From an uncultured Pelagibacteraceae bacterium (GTDB lineage: Bacteria > Pseudomonadota > Alphaproteobacteria > Pelagibacterales > Pelagibacteraceae), in NCBI GenBank assembly GCA_902584015.1, contig CACHYG010000005.1:1-49810 (forward strand): a DNA stretch of 49,810 nt, in the 5' to 3' direction. The translations under genes and the position numbers were made by a program. The notes under the pieces were generated by a model. It saw nothing but the letters and a program-made list of their open reading frames with translations. It was not told the origin of the DNA and made no database searches. Of the stretch, positions 18,833-30,051 are shown one piece after another. Within the stretch, counting starts at the first letter, position 1. Each line of letters starts with the position of its first letter.

Positions 18833-19887
18833 TCTAATTTAACAGAAAATTGTAATCCAAACCATCTCCAACCATCTGTATCGTTAAGAGAACAATTTAT
18901 TCTTCCTCTTCTAAAATTGAATTTATCTGAAAAATTCACAAATAATTTGTTATTATTCATTTTAATCTCTGTTTTTTTCCAACCAGAGCCTTCATCTGAA
19001 AAACAATTTATATTTTTTAAATTTTTTTGATTTTCAAAAAATTCGATTTGTAATTTAGGTGGATTATTATTTGTTATGTATTTATTCTCAGGTTTTACAT
19101 TCTTATATTCTAAAGGCAATAAATCGATATTAAATTCAAATCTTTTTAAATCTCCGTATTTTTCATTAATTGGAAATCTTGGTAACTCATACGGATTCTT
19201 ATTAACATCAATAACACCTGAGTGTTGACCAAAACCATATTTAAAAAATTTTTTAATAAAAGATGTATGTTCAAGACTAAATTCTCCAAATGGATATGAA
19301 AAAAAAATTGGATTATATCCTAAATTTTTTTTAAAAATTTCAATAGATTTTAAAATATCATTTTGAAACTTATCGTAGCTGATATCCAGTAAATACTCAT
19401 GTGAGTGAGAATGATTTCCTATAAACGCAAAATTTTCACTTTCAATTTCCTTTATTTGACTCCAATTCATGTACCCATTCTTTCCAACAGCTTCAGTAGA
19501 AATAAACAATATAAATGGAATTTTGTTATCTTTTAGATATGGCCAAGCATGTTCATAAAAAGATTTAAATCCATCGTCAATTGTAATTAATACTTTTTTA
19601 GTTGTTTTAACCTTGGAGAAATTTTTATCAAAATCATTAGGGTCTAAAAAATTGTATTTTTTTCTCTTAATAATTTCCATATGTTTTTTGAATACTTCCA
19701 TTCTTATATTAGTTGATGGGTATTTATTTTCATTAAATCTGTGGTACATAATTGAGAGTATACCTTTGTCATTGGCATAAGATTTAATTTTATTTTCGTC
19801 AGATTTTACATTAAGAGTAAGCAAGATAAATAATATGAAAATATTAATAATAGATGCAACTGGAAAAAAAATACTTTTGGGACTCAT
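18829..19887 (-). CDS. Polysaccharide deacetylase family protein (exported)
   Basis: Signal-peptide-like N-terminus; LSIMYHRF, KKVLITIDDGFKSFYEHAWPYL, IGNHSHSHEYL, FFSYPFGEFS (NodB homology motifs). Confidence 0.88.
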   Translation of the reverse strand: MSPKSIFFPVASIINIFILFILLTLNVKSDENKIKSYANDKGILSIMYHRFNENKYPSTNIRMEVFKKHMEIIKRKKYNFLDPNDFDKNFSKVKTTKKVLITIDDGFKSFYEHAWPYLKDNKIPFILFISTEAVGKNGYMNWSQIKEIESENFAFIGNHSHSHEYLLDISYDKFQNDILKSIEIFKKNLGYNPIFFSYPFGEFSLEHTSFIKKFFKYGFGQHSGVIDVNKNPYELPRFPINEKYGDLKRFEFNIDLLPLEYKNVKPENKYITNNNPPKLQIEFFENQKNLKNINCFSDEGSGWKKTEIKMNNNKLFVNFSDKFNFRRGRINCSLNDTDGWRWFGLQFSVKLD

Positions 19888-20245
19888 TTTAAATAAAAAT
19901 ATTTATACAGGTACTTACATTAATAGTAAAAAGAATTATGATAAATTTATAATTTTGGTTAATAAATTCTTGTTAAAACATAAAACTAATTTTGATAAAA
20001 TAAAAAGAATATATATTAATAGAGGGCCTGGTAGTTATGCAGGTTTAAGAAATTCAATATCAATTGTTAAGGCAATACATTTATCAAAAAAAATTGACTA
20101 CTATTCGTATAGTTATTCTGATTTTAGACAAAAAGAAAATAATGTAGACCGAACAAACAACCATAAAAACCTAAGAGAATTGCCTAATTTGTGTGATAAA
20201 TTTAACATTAAAAAAAATTTGATTAATCCCATTTATTTAAGTTAA
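19835..20245 (+). CDS. tsaB: Short TsaB-like protein (t6A biosynthesis)
   Basis: MKILIIDATGKKILLGL, IKRIYINRGPGSYAGLRNSISIVKAIHLS (GPGSxTGLR-like); ends INPIYLS like the TsaB C-terminal PxYLR. Only 136 aa. Confidence 0.78.
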   Translation: MKILIIDATGKKILLGLILNKNIYTGTYINSKKNYDKFIILVNKFLLKHKTNFDKIKRIYINRGPGSYAGLRNSISIVKAIHLSKKIDYYSYSYSDFRQKENNVDRTNNHKNLRELPNLCDKFNIKKNLINPIYLS

Positions 20246-20254
20246 AATATAGTT

Positions 20255-20686
20255 ATGTCAGATAGTATTGAGCAAAAATGTTTAGCAAAAGGTGTTAAAC
20301 TTACTGATCAGAGAAAAACAATTGCAAGAGTAGTATCTGAGTCTAAAAAAAATTATGGGGAATCTGACCATCCAGATGTCGATGAGCTATATAAAAGAGT
20401 ACAAAAAATAGATCCAAAAATAAGTATTGCAACAGTTTATCGTACAGTGAAATTATTTGAAGAAACTGGAATATTAACCAAACATGATTTTAAGGGTGGT
20501 AAAGCTAGATATGAAGAATTGAGGGAAAGTCATCATGATCATCTAATTGATGTAAAAACAGGCGAGATTATAGAATTTGTTGATCATGAAATAGAACTAC
20601 TTCAAAAAAAGGTTGCAGAAAAATATGGTTATGAGCTTGTTGATCATAAGCTTGAATTATATGGAGTCAAAAAAAAAAATAATTAA
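20255..20686 (+). CDS. fur: Fur family transcriptional regulator
   Basis: GVKLTDQRKTIARVV, KISIATVYRTVKLFEETGIL, ESHHDHLIDVKTGEIIEF. Confidence 0.9.
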   Translation: MSDSIEQKCLAKGVKLTDQRKTIARVVSESKKNYGESDHPDVDELYKRVQKIDPKISIATVYRTVKLFEETGILTKHDFKGGKARYEELRESHHDHLIDVKTGEIIEFVDHEIELLQKKVAEKYGYELVDHKLELYGVKKKNN

Positions 20687-22026
20687 TGTTAAAAAAAGTA
20701 TTTGTTAAAACATTTGGCTGTCAGATGAATGTTTATGATTCTGATAAAATAATTGATGCACTTAAAATAATTGGATATGAAAAGTCAGAAAATTTAAATT
20801 CAGCAGATTGTTTTGTTTTAAACACATGCCACATTAGAGATAAAGCAAAAGAGAAAGTTTATCACGAGATAGGACGAGTTAGAGAAACATTTTTAAATAA
20901 AAATAAACCACTAGTTATAGTTACAGGATGCGTGGCACAGGCCGAAAATACTGAGATGTTAAACCGAGAGCCTTATATAGATTTGGTTATTGGACCACAA
21001 TCTTACCATAAGCTTAACGAAACCATCTTACAATTTGAAAAAAATAAATTGAAAAACGAAATTACGGACTTCGATACTATAGAAAAATTTAATTATTTAA
21101 GTAAAATATATAATAAGAACAGTAAAGTTTCTTCGTTCTTAACTATTCAAGAGGGATGTGATAAATTCTGCCATTTTTGTGTTGTGCCGTACACAAGAGG
21201 ACCAGAATACTCAAGACCATTCAATCAAATAATAGATGAGGCAAAAATAATCGTTCAAAATGGATCTAAAGAAATTATTTTGCTAGGACAAAACGTAAAT
21301 GCATATAATTACAATGAAGCAAATAAAGAATTCAGACTTTCAGACTTAATTATGTCCCTTGAGAAAATTAATGGTATTGAAAGAATAAGATATACTACTT
21401 CTCATCCAAGGGATATGACCAAAGATTTATTAGAATGTTACAAACACTCAAAAAAACTGATGCCGTTAGTACACCTACCAATTCAGTCAGGCTCTAATAA
21501 AATATTAAAATTAATGAACAGAAAACATAAAGTAGAAGAATATATTTTGACATTTAACTATTTGAAGGAAATTAATAATAAAATTGAATTTTCAAGCGAT
21601 TTTATTATTGGATATCCTGGAGAAGAGGAGGAAGATTTTGAAAATACAATTAAATTAATTGATATAATTAAATTCATAAATTCATTTTCTTTTATTTTTA
21701 GTGCAAGACCAGGAACAACAGCATCAAAACTAAAGCCAATTGATGAGAAAATTTCTAAAAAAAGACTTAAAATAATTCAAGAAAAACTATTTGGATATCA
21801 AAAATTAAAAAACAAATCATTGGAGGATAAATATATAGATGTTTTGGTAGAAAATGAAATTAAGGGTCAAAATAAATTATTTGGAAGAAACGTATATATG
21901 AATTCAGTCATTTTTGAGGGAAGCAAGAGTTTAATCGGAAAAATTGTTAAAGTTAAAGTAACAAAAACCAACCAAAACACTTTGATTGGTGAAATAAGTA
22001 AAAAAAATAAATTTAAGGCAGCATAA
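20686..22026 (+). CDS. miaB: tRNA-2-methylthio-N6-dimethylallyladenosine synthase
   Basis: KTFGCQMNVYDSDK, GCDKFCHFCVVPYTRG radical SAM CxxxCxxC, LIGEI TRAM-like end. Confidence 0.97.
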   Translation: MLKKVFVKTFGCQMNVYDSDKIIDALKIIGYEKSENLNSADCFVLNTCHIRDKAKEKVYHEIGRVRETFLNKNKPLVIVTGCVAQAENTEMLNREPYIDLVIGPQSYHKLNETILQFEKNKLKNEITDFDTIEKFNYLSKIYNKNSKVSSFLTIQEGCDKFCHFCVVPYTRGPEYSRPFNQIIDEAKIIVQNGSKEIILLGQNVNAYNYNEANKEFRLSDLIMSLEKINGIERIRYTTSHPRDMTKDLLECYKHSKKLMPLVHLPIQSGSNKILKLMNRKHKVEEYILTFNYLKEINNKIEFSSDFIIGYPGEEEEDFENTIKLIDIIKFINSFSFIFSARPGTTASKLKPIDEKISKKRLKIIQEKLFGYQKLKNKSLEDKYIDVLVENEIKGQNKLFGRNVYMNSVIFEGSKSLIGKIVKVKVTKTNQNTLIGEISKKNKFKAA

Positions 22027-22028
22027 AT

Positions 22029-23030
22029 TTGAATAGGGCTAAACAAAACATTAAGAGTAAAATAAAATTTGTTTATTCTGATAATAATAGCCTTAGTGTC
22101 ATATTTCAAGATAATGATTTATTGATGGGAGTTGTTGGTGGATTTAATGAAAACTTAAAAGAACTTGAAAAACTTACTGGAACAAACTTATACTTTAGAG
22201 GTAATTCTATAATAATCAAAAGCGATCAAAAGAATAATGAAATTTTAAAAAATGCTATTATGTTTCTTTCAGATCAATTTATAAAGAATGGCACGATTGA
22301 AAAAAAAGATATATTATCATCTATAAATAAATTTATGATTAACGAAAATAGTAGTTCTGGTCAAAAAATTGAATACATAATTAAAACACCAAAAAAGTCA
22401 GTAATCCCACGATCTGAAAAGCAAAAAAAGTATGTTAGAGCCTTAAAAGAGAGCGAGATAATTATTTCTACAGGCCCAGCTGGAACGGGAAAAACTTTTT
22501 TAGCCGTTGCCGTTGCATTAACTATGCTTTTAGAAAAAAAGATTGAGAGAATTATTTTATCTAGACCTGCAGTTGAAGCTGGAGAGAGACTTGGTTTTTT
22601 GCCTGGAGATATGAGAGAAAAAGTTGATCCTTATCTCAGACCGCTTTACGATTCCTTATATGATTTGTTGGACTTTGAAAAAATTCAAAAAAAAATAGAG
22701 ATTGGTGATATCGAAATTGCACCACTAGCATTTATGAGAGGAAGGACATTAAAAAATTCATTTGCAATCTTAGACGAGGCTCAAAATGCAACTGATACGC
22801 AAATTAAAATGTTTTTAACAAGAATTGGAGAAAATTCTAAAATAGTTGTTAATGGCGATCCATCACAAATAGATTTGCCAAACAAGTCATTATCTGGCTT
22901 AAATAAATCTAAAAAGCTTATAGGCCACCTGGATGAAATTTCAGTAGTTGATTTTGATCATTTAGATGTGGTGAGGCATCCATTAGTTTCAAAAATAGTA
23001 AAAGCCTATTCAGATCAAAAAGATGATTAA
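22029..23030 (+). CDS. PhoH-like ATPase
   Basis: GPAGTGKTFLAVAVAL, PAVEAGERLGFLPGD, AILDEAQNAT. TTG start. Confidence 0.95.
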   Translation: MNRAKQNIKSKIKFVYSDNNSLSVIFQDNDLLMGVVGGFNENLKELEKLTGTNLYFRGNSIIIKSDQKNNEILKNAIMFLSDQFIKNGTIEKKDILSSINKFMINENSSSGQKIEYIIKTPKKSVIPRSEKQKKYVRALKESEIIISTGPAGTGKTFLAVAVALTMLLEKKIERIILSRPAVEAGERLGFLPGDMREKVDPYLRPLYDSLYDLLDFEKIQKKIEIGDIEIAPLAFMRGRTLKNSFAILDEAQNATDTQIKMFLTRIGENSKIVVNGDPSQIDLPNKSLSGLNKSKKLIGHLDEISVVDFDHLDVVRHPLVSKIVKAYSDQKDD

Positions 23031-23478
23031 AGCTGAAGTTATCATTGATAACACAGCCTGGGAAAAAAAGATAAGAAACATTACTAAATTATTCAATAGA
23101 ATATTAAAAAATTTACCTAAAAAATATATATTAAAAAATAAGAAAACAATAATAACAGTCCTATTATCAAGTAATTCAAAAATAAAAAAATTGAATAAAG
23201 CTTTTAGAAAAAAAAATAAGCCCACAGATATTTTATCATTTCCAATAAAAAAAAGTATTGATAATAAATTTTTTTATCTTGGAGACATAATTATAAGTTT
23301 TGAATTTATGAATAATCCTAAAACGATAAAATTAATGGAGTTTAAAAAAAAAGTTATAAAAATATTTATTCATGGTTTTTTACACTTAAATGGATTTGAC
23401 CATAAGAAAAATAAGGATTTTTATAAAATGCAAAAAGAGGAAAATAAAATTTATAATTTGGTGAAAAATAAGATTTGA
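23023..23478 (+). CDS. ybeY: Endoribonuclease YbeY
   Basis: LNKAFRKKNKPTDILSFP, LGDIIIS, IHGFLHLNGFDHKK (HxxxHxxGxxH-like). Confidence 0.94.
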   Translation: MIKAEVIIDNTAWEKKIRNITKLFNRILKNLPKKYILKNKKTIITVLLSSNSKIKKLNKAFRKKNKPTDILSFPIKKSIDNKFFYLGDIIISFEFMNNPKTIKLMEFKKKVIKIFIHGFLHLNGFDHKKNKDFYKMQKEENKIYNLVKNKI

Positions 23479-25016
23479 AAAAAACTGCAAAAAAAAATTT
23501 ATTATCTTACTTTTATATCTTTTCTCTTGGAATATTAAGTTCATTTAGTCTTCCACCTTATAACTTTTTTTTAATTAATTTTTTTACATTTTCAGCACTA
23601 TTCATTTTTTTTGTGAAACAAAGATTTTCATTATCTAAAAAGGAATATTTTTTAAATGGCTGGGTATTTGGTTTTGGCTATTTCATGTCTGGATTATACT
23701 GGATAACTATATCTCTTACATTTGATCAAGAATTTAAAATTCTAATACCAATCGCTTTTTTTTTAATTCCATTATTTCTTGGAATATTTTACGGACTAGC
23801 TTCATACTTTTTCTTTTATTTTAAAAAGTTTAGTAATATTTCCTTAGTCTTAACTTTCTCGGGTTTAATTTCAATTTTAGAGTATTTAAGAGGAAATATT
23901 TTGTCAGGATTTCCTTGGAACTTAATATCATTTTCTTTTTCAGACTTTTCGTATTTGTTGCAAACACTTTCATTGATTGGAACATATAGTTTCAATCTAC
24001 TTTGTTTGACATTATTTATATTACCTTCACTTCTTTATCTAAGAAAGAATAAATACGATATTTACTTTATAGTTTCATTTGGACTATTATTAATTTCTGG
24101 AATTATATATGGTCACATTAAGCTTGATCAATCAAAAGGTGCCACTTTTAAGGGTAATAATTTTATCATAAAGATTATTTCTCCTAAAATTGGAATCGAA
24201 CGGTTTTACCATACTGAAAATGAGCAGGAAATTCTTGAGAGTTTAATTAAATTAAGCAAACCAAATAAAGAAGTTAAAACAATATTTGTATGGCCAGAGG
24301 GGGTTTTTAATAGCACAGAATTGAAAAATCTAAAAAAATACCAAAATATTTTTAAAGAAAAATTTAGTAATAAGCATTTAATTATATTTGGCATAAACAA
24401 TTCTGTTGATAAAAAAACCTTCAATTCACTAGCTGTAGTAAATAACAATTTAGATCTTATAGAATTTTACAACAAAAATAATCTTGTTCCATTTGGCGAA
24501 TTTTTACCCTTAGAAACATCTTTAAAAAGTTTAGGTATGAAGACAATTACAAATTTTTATAAATCATACTCAGCTGGTGAGAAAAGAGATGTAATTAATT
24601 TACAAAAATACGATTTTGATATCAGCTTTCTACCATTAATTTGTTATGAAATTATATACTCGGGCAAACTTTCAAAGAAATATAATTACGATTTAATTAT
24701 AAATATTTCAGAGGACGGGTGGTTTGGAAAATCAATTGGCCCACATCAACATTTTTCCCATTCTATTTTTCGATCTATAGAAGAGGGAAAAAGTATCATT
24801 AGATCAACCAATAATGGGACATCAGCTTTAATTGATCCTTATGGACAAGTTTCTAAAATATCAGAGTCAACTTATGAGGGAGTAATTGAAGTTTACCAAA
24901 TAAAAAACCCTAAAAAAACTTTTTTTTCTAAATATGGGAATAATATGTTCTTTTATTTTATCGCTATTTATATTAGCTTAATTTTTCTTTTAAAAACACA
25001 TAGGGAGATAAAATAA
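23475..25016 (+). CDS. lnt: Apolipoprotein N-acyltransferase
   Basis: Multi-TM N-terminus; [75 protein letters not shown]. Confidence 0.95.
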   Translation: MKKTAKKNLLSYFYIFSLGILSSFSLPPYNFFLINFFTFSALFIFFVKQRFSLSKKEYFLNGWVFGFGYFMSGLYWITISLTFDQEFKILIPIAFFLIPLFLGIFYGLASYFFFYFKKFSNISLVLTFSGLISILEYLRGNILSGFPWNLISFSFSDFSYLLQTLSLIGTYSFNLLCLTLFILPSLLYLRKNKYDIYFIVSFGLLLISGIIYGHIKLDQSKGATFKGNNFIIKIISPKIGIERFYHTENEQEILESLIKLSKPNKEVKTIFVWPEGVFNSTELKNLKKYQNIFKEKFSNKHLIIFGINNSVDKKTFNSLAVVNNNLDLIEFYNKNNLVPFGEFLPLETSLKSLGMKTITNFYKSYSAGEKRDVINLQKYDFDISFLPLICYEIIYSGKLSKKYNYDLIINISEDGWFGKSIGPHQHFSHSIFRSIEEGKSIIRSTNNGTSALIDPYGQVSKISESTYEGVIEVYQIKNPKKTFFSKYGNNMFFYFIAIYISLIFLLKTHREIK

Positions 25017-25017
25017 A

Positions 25018-26181
25018 ATGAAAAAAAATTATTTGTTCACTAGTGAATCTGTATCGGAAGGTCACCCAGATAAAGTTTGTGATAGAATTTCAGACATGGT
25101 TGTAGATACCTACTTAGGAATGGAGCCCGAAGCAAGGGTAGCATGTGAAACATTGACTACAACTAATAAAGTTGTTTTAGCAGGAGAAACAAGAGGACCT
25201 GATATTAAAAAAGATGAATTAATTTCCAAGGTAAGAGATTGCATCAAGGATATTGGTTATGATCAGGAGGGTTTTACTTACAAGGAAGCAACAAAAATTG
25301 AATGTCATTTACACTCCCAATCAGCTGATATAGCTATGGGTGTAGACTCTTCTGGAAATAAAGATGAAGGTGCTGGAGATCAAGGAATAATGTTTGGTTA
25401 TGCATGTAATGAGACGGATGTACTTATGCCAGCTCCAATTCATTTTTCACATAGAATCTTACGACTTATGGCTGAAGATAGAAAATCTGGAAAACTAAAA
25501 GGAATAGAACCAGATTCGAAAAGTCAAATTACTATAGAATATAAAGATGGTAAACCAAAAGCTGTAAAGTCAGTTGTGATTTCTACACAACATTCAAAAG
25601 ATGTGAACTTAGAAAAAGTAAAAGAATTATGCATGCCTTATATTGAGAAGTCTATTCCAAAGAATTTACTTGGGAGTCTTGATGAAAATGAAATATATAT
25701 TAACCCCACAGGGAACTTTGTAATTGGTGGACCTGATGGAGATAGTGGACTTACTGGAAGAAAAATAATTGTAGATACTTATGGTGGAGCAGCACCTCAT
25801 GGCGGTGGAGCATTTTCAGGCAAAGATCCAACCAAAGTGGATAGATCTGCAGCATATGCATCTAGATATTTGGCGAAAAATATTGTGGCATCAAAAATTG
25901 CAGACAAATGTTTGATACAGTTAGCTTATGCAATAGGAGTATCAAAACCTTTATCTATTTATGTCGATTTGTTTAGCAACGATGAAGAAAAAAACCTTCA
26001 TGTTGAGAAACTTATAAAAGAAAATTTTGATTTAAGCCCCAGAGGAATAAGAGAAATGCTAGGGCTCAATAAACCGATATACGAAAAATCTGCCGCTTAC
26101 GGACATTTCGGCAGAGAACCAGGTAGCGATGGTTCATTTTCATGGGAAAAAACTGATAAAGCATCAGTATTTAATAAGTAA
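25018..26181 (+). CDS. metK: S-adenosylmethionine synthase
   Basis: [51 protein letters not shown]. Confidence 0.98.
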   Translation: MKKNYLFTSESVSEGHPDKVCDRISDMVVDTYLGMEPEARVACETLTTTNKVVLAGETRGPDIKKDELISKVRDCIKDIGYDQEGFTYKEATKIECHLHSQSADIAMGVDSSGNKDEGAGDQGIMFGYACNETDVLMPAPIHFSHRILRLMAEDRKSGKLKGIEPDSKSQITIEYKDGKPKAVKSVVISTQHSKDVNLEKVKELCMPYIEKSIPKNLLGSLDENEIYINPTGNFVIGGPDGDSGLTGRKIIVDTYGGAAPHGGGAFSGKDPTKVDRSAAYASRYLAKNIVASKIADKCLIQLAYAIGVSKPLSIYVDLFSNDEEKNLHVEKLIKENFDLSPRGIREMLGLNKPIYEKSAAYGHFGREPGSDGSFSWEKTDKASVFNK

Positions 26182-26237
26182 ATAAAGTTGAAAATTTAAG
26201 AAAAATACCTATATTCAAACTAGATTATTGAATTTTC

Positions 26238-26265
26238 AAAAATGGGCTTCGGCCCATTTTTTTTT
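26238..26265 (+). terminator. Intrinsic terminator / possible nusA leader attenuator
   Basis: AAAAATGGGC-TTCG-GCCCATTTTT perfect 10-bp stem with UUCG loop and continuing T tract, immediately followed by GGAAGG and the nusA ATG (26277). Confidence 0.88.
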
Positions 26266-26276
26266 GGAAGGAACAA

Positions 26277-27830
26277 ATGTTAAATAGAAGAGCAGATAAA
26301 TTAGAGCTAATTAGAATCGCAGAGGCAGTTGCCTTAGAAAAATCTATTGATAAAGAATTAATTATAAATTCAATGGAAACTGGCATAGCAAAAGCAGCTA
26401 AATCAAAGTTTGGACAAGAGAATGAAATTGAAGTCCAAATAAATAGAGACAACGGTGACATAGGTATATATAGAAAATTAACTGTTTGCGAGAAACCTGA
26501 AAACTTAAATACAGAAATAAGCATTTCTGATGCTATTAAATTAAGTGATGAAAATAAGCAAAAAAAGGTAGGTGATACAATACTTCAGCCATTACCATCT
26601 TTTGATTTTGGTCGTATTGCTGCACAAACTGCAAAGCAGGTAATAAGCTTTAATGTAAGAGAAGCTGAGAGAGAAAGACAATATAATGATTTTAAAGATA
26701 AGAAAGATACTATTTTGAGTGGTATAGTAAAAAGATTAGAGTTTGGAAATGCTATAGTTGACCTTGGAAGAACTGAAGCAATTATTCAAAAAAGCGAAAT
26801 GATACCACGAGAAAACGTAAAGGCTGGGGATCGTATTAAAGCATATTGTAGTGATGTAAGGAGAGAGCCAAGAGGTCAACAGATTTTTTTATCTAGAGCT
26901 CATCCTAAATTCATGGAAAAGCTTTTTATACAAGAAGTTCCAGAAATATACGATGGACTAATAGAAATTATTTCTTCAGCAAGAGATCCTGGAAGTAGAG
27001 CAAAGATATGTGTCAAGGCAATAGATACATCCTTAGATCCTGTTGGAGCATGCGTTGGAATGAGAGGAAGCAGAGTACAAGCTGTAGTAAACGAGTTACA
27101 AGGAGAAAAAATAGATATTGTAAATTGGTCAGAAGATCCTGCAGTTGTTGTTTCTAACGCCTTATCTCCTGCGGAAGTTCAAAGAGTAAATGTTGATATG
27201 GAAAATAAAAAATTGGATGTAATTTTAACCGAGGAAAATTTAAGTAAAGCAATTGGCAGAAGAGGACAAAATGTAAGACTTGCTACAAAATTAATGAGTT
27301 ACGAAATAAATATAATGACCGACCAAGAGGACTCTGAGAGACGACAAACTGAATTTAAGGAAAAGACAGAAAACTTTGTTAAAAATTTAGAACTTGACGA
27401 GACACTTGGTCAGTTACTAGTTGCTGAAGGGTTTTCTTCTATAGATGATTTAAAAGATTCTACAATTGATAATCTCATGAAAATTGAGGGAATAGAAGAA
27501 GAAACTGCCAAAGAACTTCTAGATAGAGCCAATGAATATCATATGAAAGATCAAGAGGAAATTTCAAACAAAATTAAAGAACTTGGACTTGAAAATAGCT
27601 TAATAGATCACGAAGGGTTAACACCAGGCATGTTAGTAACACTAGGTGAACAAAAAATACTTACCCTGAGTGATTTTGCAGACTTAGCATCCGACGAACT
27701 TACAGGGAGCTATGATGTAGTCAAAGGAGAAAGAGTAAAAATAAAAGGATATCTTGAAGAATTTGCTTTATCAAAAAAAGAGGCAGATGACTTAATAATG
27801 TCTGCAAGAGAAAAAGTTTATAAAGATTGA
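26277..27830 (+). CDS. nusA: Transcription termination/antitermination protein NusA
   Basis: S1/KH region GACVGMRGSRVQAVVNELQGEKIDIVNW, AIGRRGQNVRLAT; C-terminal helix-hairpin-helix repeats. Confidence 0.97.
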   Translation: MLNRRADKLELIRIAEAVALEKSIDKELIINSMETGIAKAAKSKFGQENEIEVQINRDNGDIGIYRKLTVCEKPENLNTEISISDAIKLSDENKQKKVGDTILQPLPSFDFGRIAAQTAKQVISFNVREAERERQYNDFKDKKDTILSGIVKRLEFGNAIVDLGRTEAIIQKSEMIPRENVKAGDRIKAYCSDVRREPRGQQIFLSRAHPKFMEKLFIQEVPEIYDGLIEIISSARDPGSRAKICVKAIDTSLDPVGACVGMRGSRVQAVVNELQGEKIDIVNWSEDPAVVVSNALSPAEVQRVNVDMENKKLDVILTEENLSKAIGRRGQNVRLATKLMSYEINIMTDQEDSERRQTEFKEKTENFVKNLELDETLGQLLVAEGFSSIDDLKDSTIDNLMKIEGIEEETAKELLDRANEYHMKDQEEISNKIKELGLENSLIDHEGLTPGMLVTLGEQKILTLSDFADLASDELTGSYDVVKGERVKIKGYLEEFALSKKEADDLIMSAREKVYKD

Positions 27831-27840
27831 AAGATGAGTT

Positions 27841-30051
27841 ATGGAGAAAAAAAAAACCAAATTAAAATTATCGGGAAATATAAAAAAATCTATTACGAAT
27901 ATTGAAAGAGCCAAGTCTCAAGGTACAAACTCAGTTGTAATTGAAAAAAAATCTGGAAAATTTGGAAGCAAAAGACCTTTTAACATTAATAGACCAGATT
28001 CTAATTTCAAGAAAAATACTAACCCAAAATCTAGACCATTATTTATAGAGAAACCTAATTTAACTAATAATGATCATGAAAAAAGAAAGCTCGCGGAACA
28101 AAGAGCTACCAAGAGGTTAAAAGCGGATCCTGAAAAAAAAGAAGTTAAAGGTAAGATTGGATCTAAAAGAAGAGAACTAAAGTTGACCGTTTCAAGAGCT
28201 TTAAGTGGAGATGATGAGGGAAGATCAAGAAGTTTAGCCTCTTTGAAAAGAGCAAAACAAAAAGAAAATAGAACTTTAGATAAAGATAATTCTAAAGAAA
28301 ACCTAAAGCCTATTAAGAGAGAAATTAACATACCTGAAGTTATTACAATCAGAGAATTAGCGAATAGAATGGCAGAACAATCTAGTAATATTATAAAGCA
28401 CCTTTTTGGTATGGGAGTTACAGCAACTATTAATCACTCAATCGACTCAGACACAGCAGAATATTTAGTTAAAGAATTCGGGCATATTCCTATTAAAGAG
28501 CAAAAAGCAGAGGAAATAATCAAAAAAATTAAAGAGGCAAGATCAGAAAATCTAAAAAATAGGCCACCAATTGTAACAGTGATGGGACATGTTGATCATG
28601 GAAAAACTTCAGTTCTAGATGTTCTACGAAAAACCAATGTAGTTTCGGGTGAATTTGGAGGTATTACTCAGCATATAGGAGCATATCAAATTCAGAGTGA
28701 TAAAAATAAAATTACATTTATAGACACACCAGGTCATGCTGCTTTTACAGAAATGAGAGCTAGAGGATCAAAATTAACTGACATAGTTATACTTGTTGTT
28801 GCAGCTGATGATGGAGTTAAACCCCAAACAATTGAATCGATCAAACATGCCAAAGCTGCAAAAGTCCCAATTGTTGTTGCGATAAATAAATGTGATTTAC
28901 CTGAGGCAGACCCACAAAAAATTAAAAATCAACTTTTAGAACATGAACTTATAGCTGAAGAATTATCTGGAGATACCCTTATGGTCGAAATCTCAACAAA
29001 AACTAAGCATAATTTAAATAAACTAATAGAGGCAATTATACTTCAATCAGAGATTTTAGATTTAAAAACAGATTATGAAACAAAAGCTAACGGAGTAGTT
29101 TTAGAGTCCAAGATAGATGTTGGTAGAGGACCTATAGCTAATATAATTATTACAAGTGGTACTTTAAAAAAAGGTGATTACTTTGTGAGTGGGTTAAAAT
29201 GGGGTAAAGTAAGAGCTATAATAAATGATATTGGTAAAAATATACCAGAAGCCTTTCCTGCTTCACCAGTAGAGGTTTTAGGTATCAATGGAGCTTCAAA
29301 GTCAGGCGACGATTTTCTTGTTCTTGAAAATGAAAAAGAAGCTAAATCTTTGTGTGATGTGAGAATTCAAGAGTCTAAAGAAGGCAAAAGCTCTCTTAAT
29401 TTTGTTACTCAAGAATCAGCATTTAAAGACAAGACTTCTGAAGAATTAAATATAATTATAAAATCTGATGTTCATGGTTCATCGGAAGCAATCAAAAGTG
29501 CTGTTGTCCAGATAAAACATGACGAAATAAAACCAAAAATTATTTTATCTGACATAGGAATGATAACAGAGACTGATGTAAGTCTTGCAAAAGCCTCTAA
29601 TGCGCTATTAATAGCTTTTAATGTAAAACCCACTAAAGAAGCAAAAAAACTGGCAGAACAAGAAAAAGTTCAAATTTCATCTTACAACATAATTTATGAA
29701 GCTCTAGATTTTATAAAGGCTAAAATGTCAGGACTATTAGCACCAGAAGTTGAAGAAAAAATTATCGGTTCAGCAGAAATACTGGAAATTTTCAAAGTGT
29801 CAAAAGTTGGTAAGGTTGCTGGCTCTAAAGTTTTAGAAGGAGAAATATCAAATGAAGCGAATGCAAGAGTAATTAGAGATGGAGCAATTATATATAATGG
29901 TAAAATAAACACAATTTTTAGAGAAAAAAACCAAGCAAAACAGGTAAGTGCTGGGCTTGAATGTGGTATAACTCTCAAAGATTTTAATGATTTTCAAAAA
30001 AAAGATATCATTGAGGCATACAACTCAAAAGTCACTGAGAGAAGAATATGA
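27841..30051 (+). CDS. infB: Translation initiation factor IF-2
   Basis: [45 protein letters not shown]. Confidence 0.98.
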   Translation: MEKKKTKLKLSGNIKKSITNIERAKSQGTNSVVIEKKSGKFGSKRPFNINRPDSNFKKNTNPKSRPLFIEKPNLTNNDHEKRKLAEQRATKRLKADPEKKEVKGKIGSKRRELKLTVSRALSGDDEGRSRSLASLKRAKQKENRTLDKDNSKENLKPIKREINIPEVITIRELANRMAEQSSNIIKHLFGMGVTATINHSIDSDTAEYLVKEFGHIPIKEQKAEEIIKKIKEARSENLKNRPPIVTVMGHVDHGKTSVLDVLRKTNVVSGEFGGITQHIGAYQIQSDKNKITFIDTPGHAAFTEMRARGSKLTDIVILVVAADDGVKPQTIESIKHAKAAKVPIVVAINKCDLPEADPQKIKNQLLEHELIAEELSGDTLMVEISTKTKHNLNKLIEAIILQSEILDLKTDYETKANGVVLESKIDVGRGPIANIIITSGTLKKGDYFVSGLKWGKVRAIINDIGKNIPEAFPASPVEVLGINGASKSGDDFLVLENEKEAKSLCDVRIQESKEGKSSLNFVTQESAFKDKTSEELNIIIKSDVHGSSEAIKSAVVQIKHDEIKPKIILSDIGMITETDVSLAKASNALLIAFNVKPTKEAKKLAEQEKVQISSYNIIYEALDFIKAKMSGLLAPEVEEKIIGSAEILEIFKVSKVGKVAGSKVLEGEISNEANARVIRDGAIIYNGKINTIFREKNQAKQVSAGLECGITLKDFNDFQKKDIIEAYNSKVTERRI

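Noticed and set aside
24960-25020. SAM riboswitch (e.g. SAM-V type) upstream of metK
   Set aside because: metK starts 1 bp after lnt ends, leaving no leader; I saw no riboswitch-like pseudoknot there.
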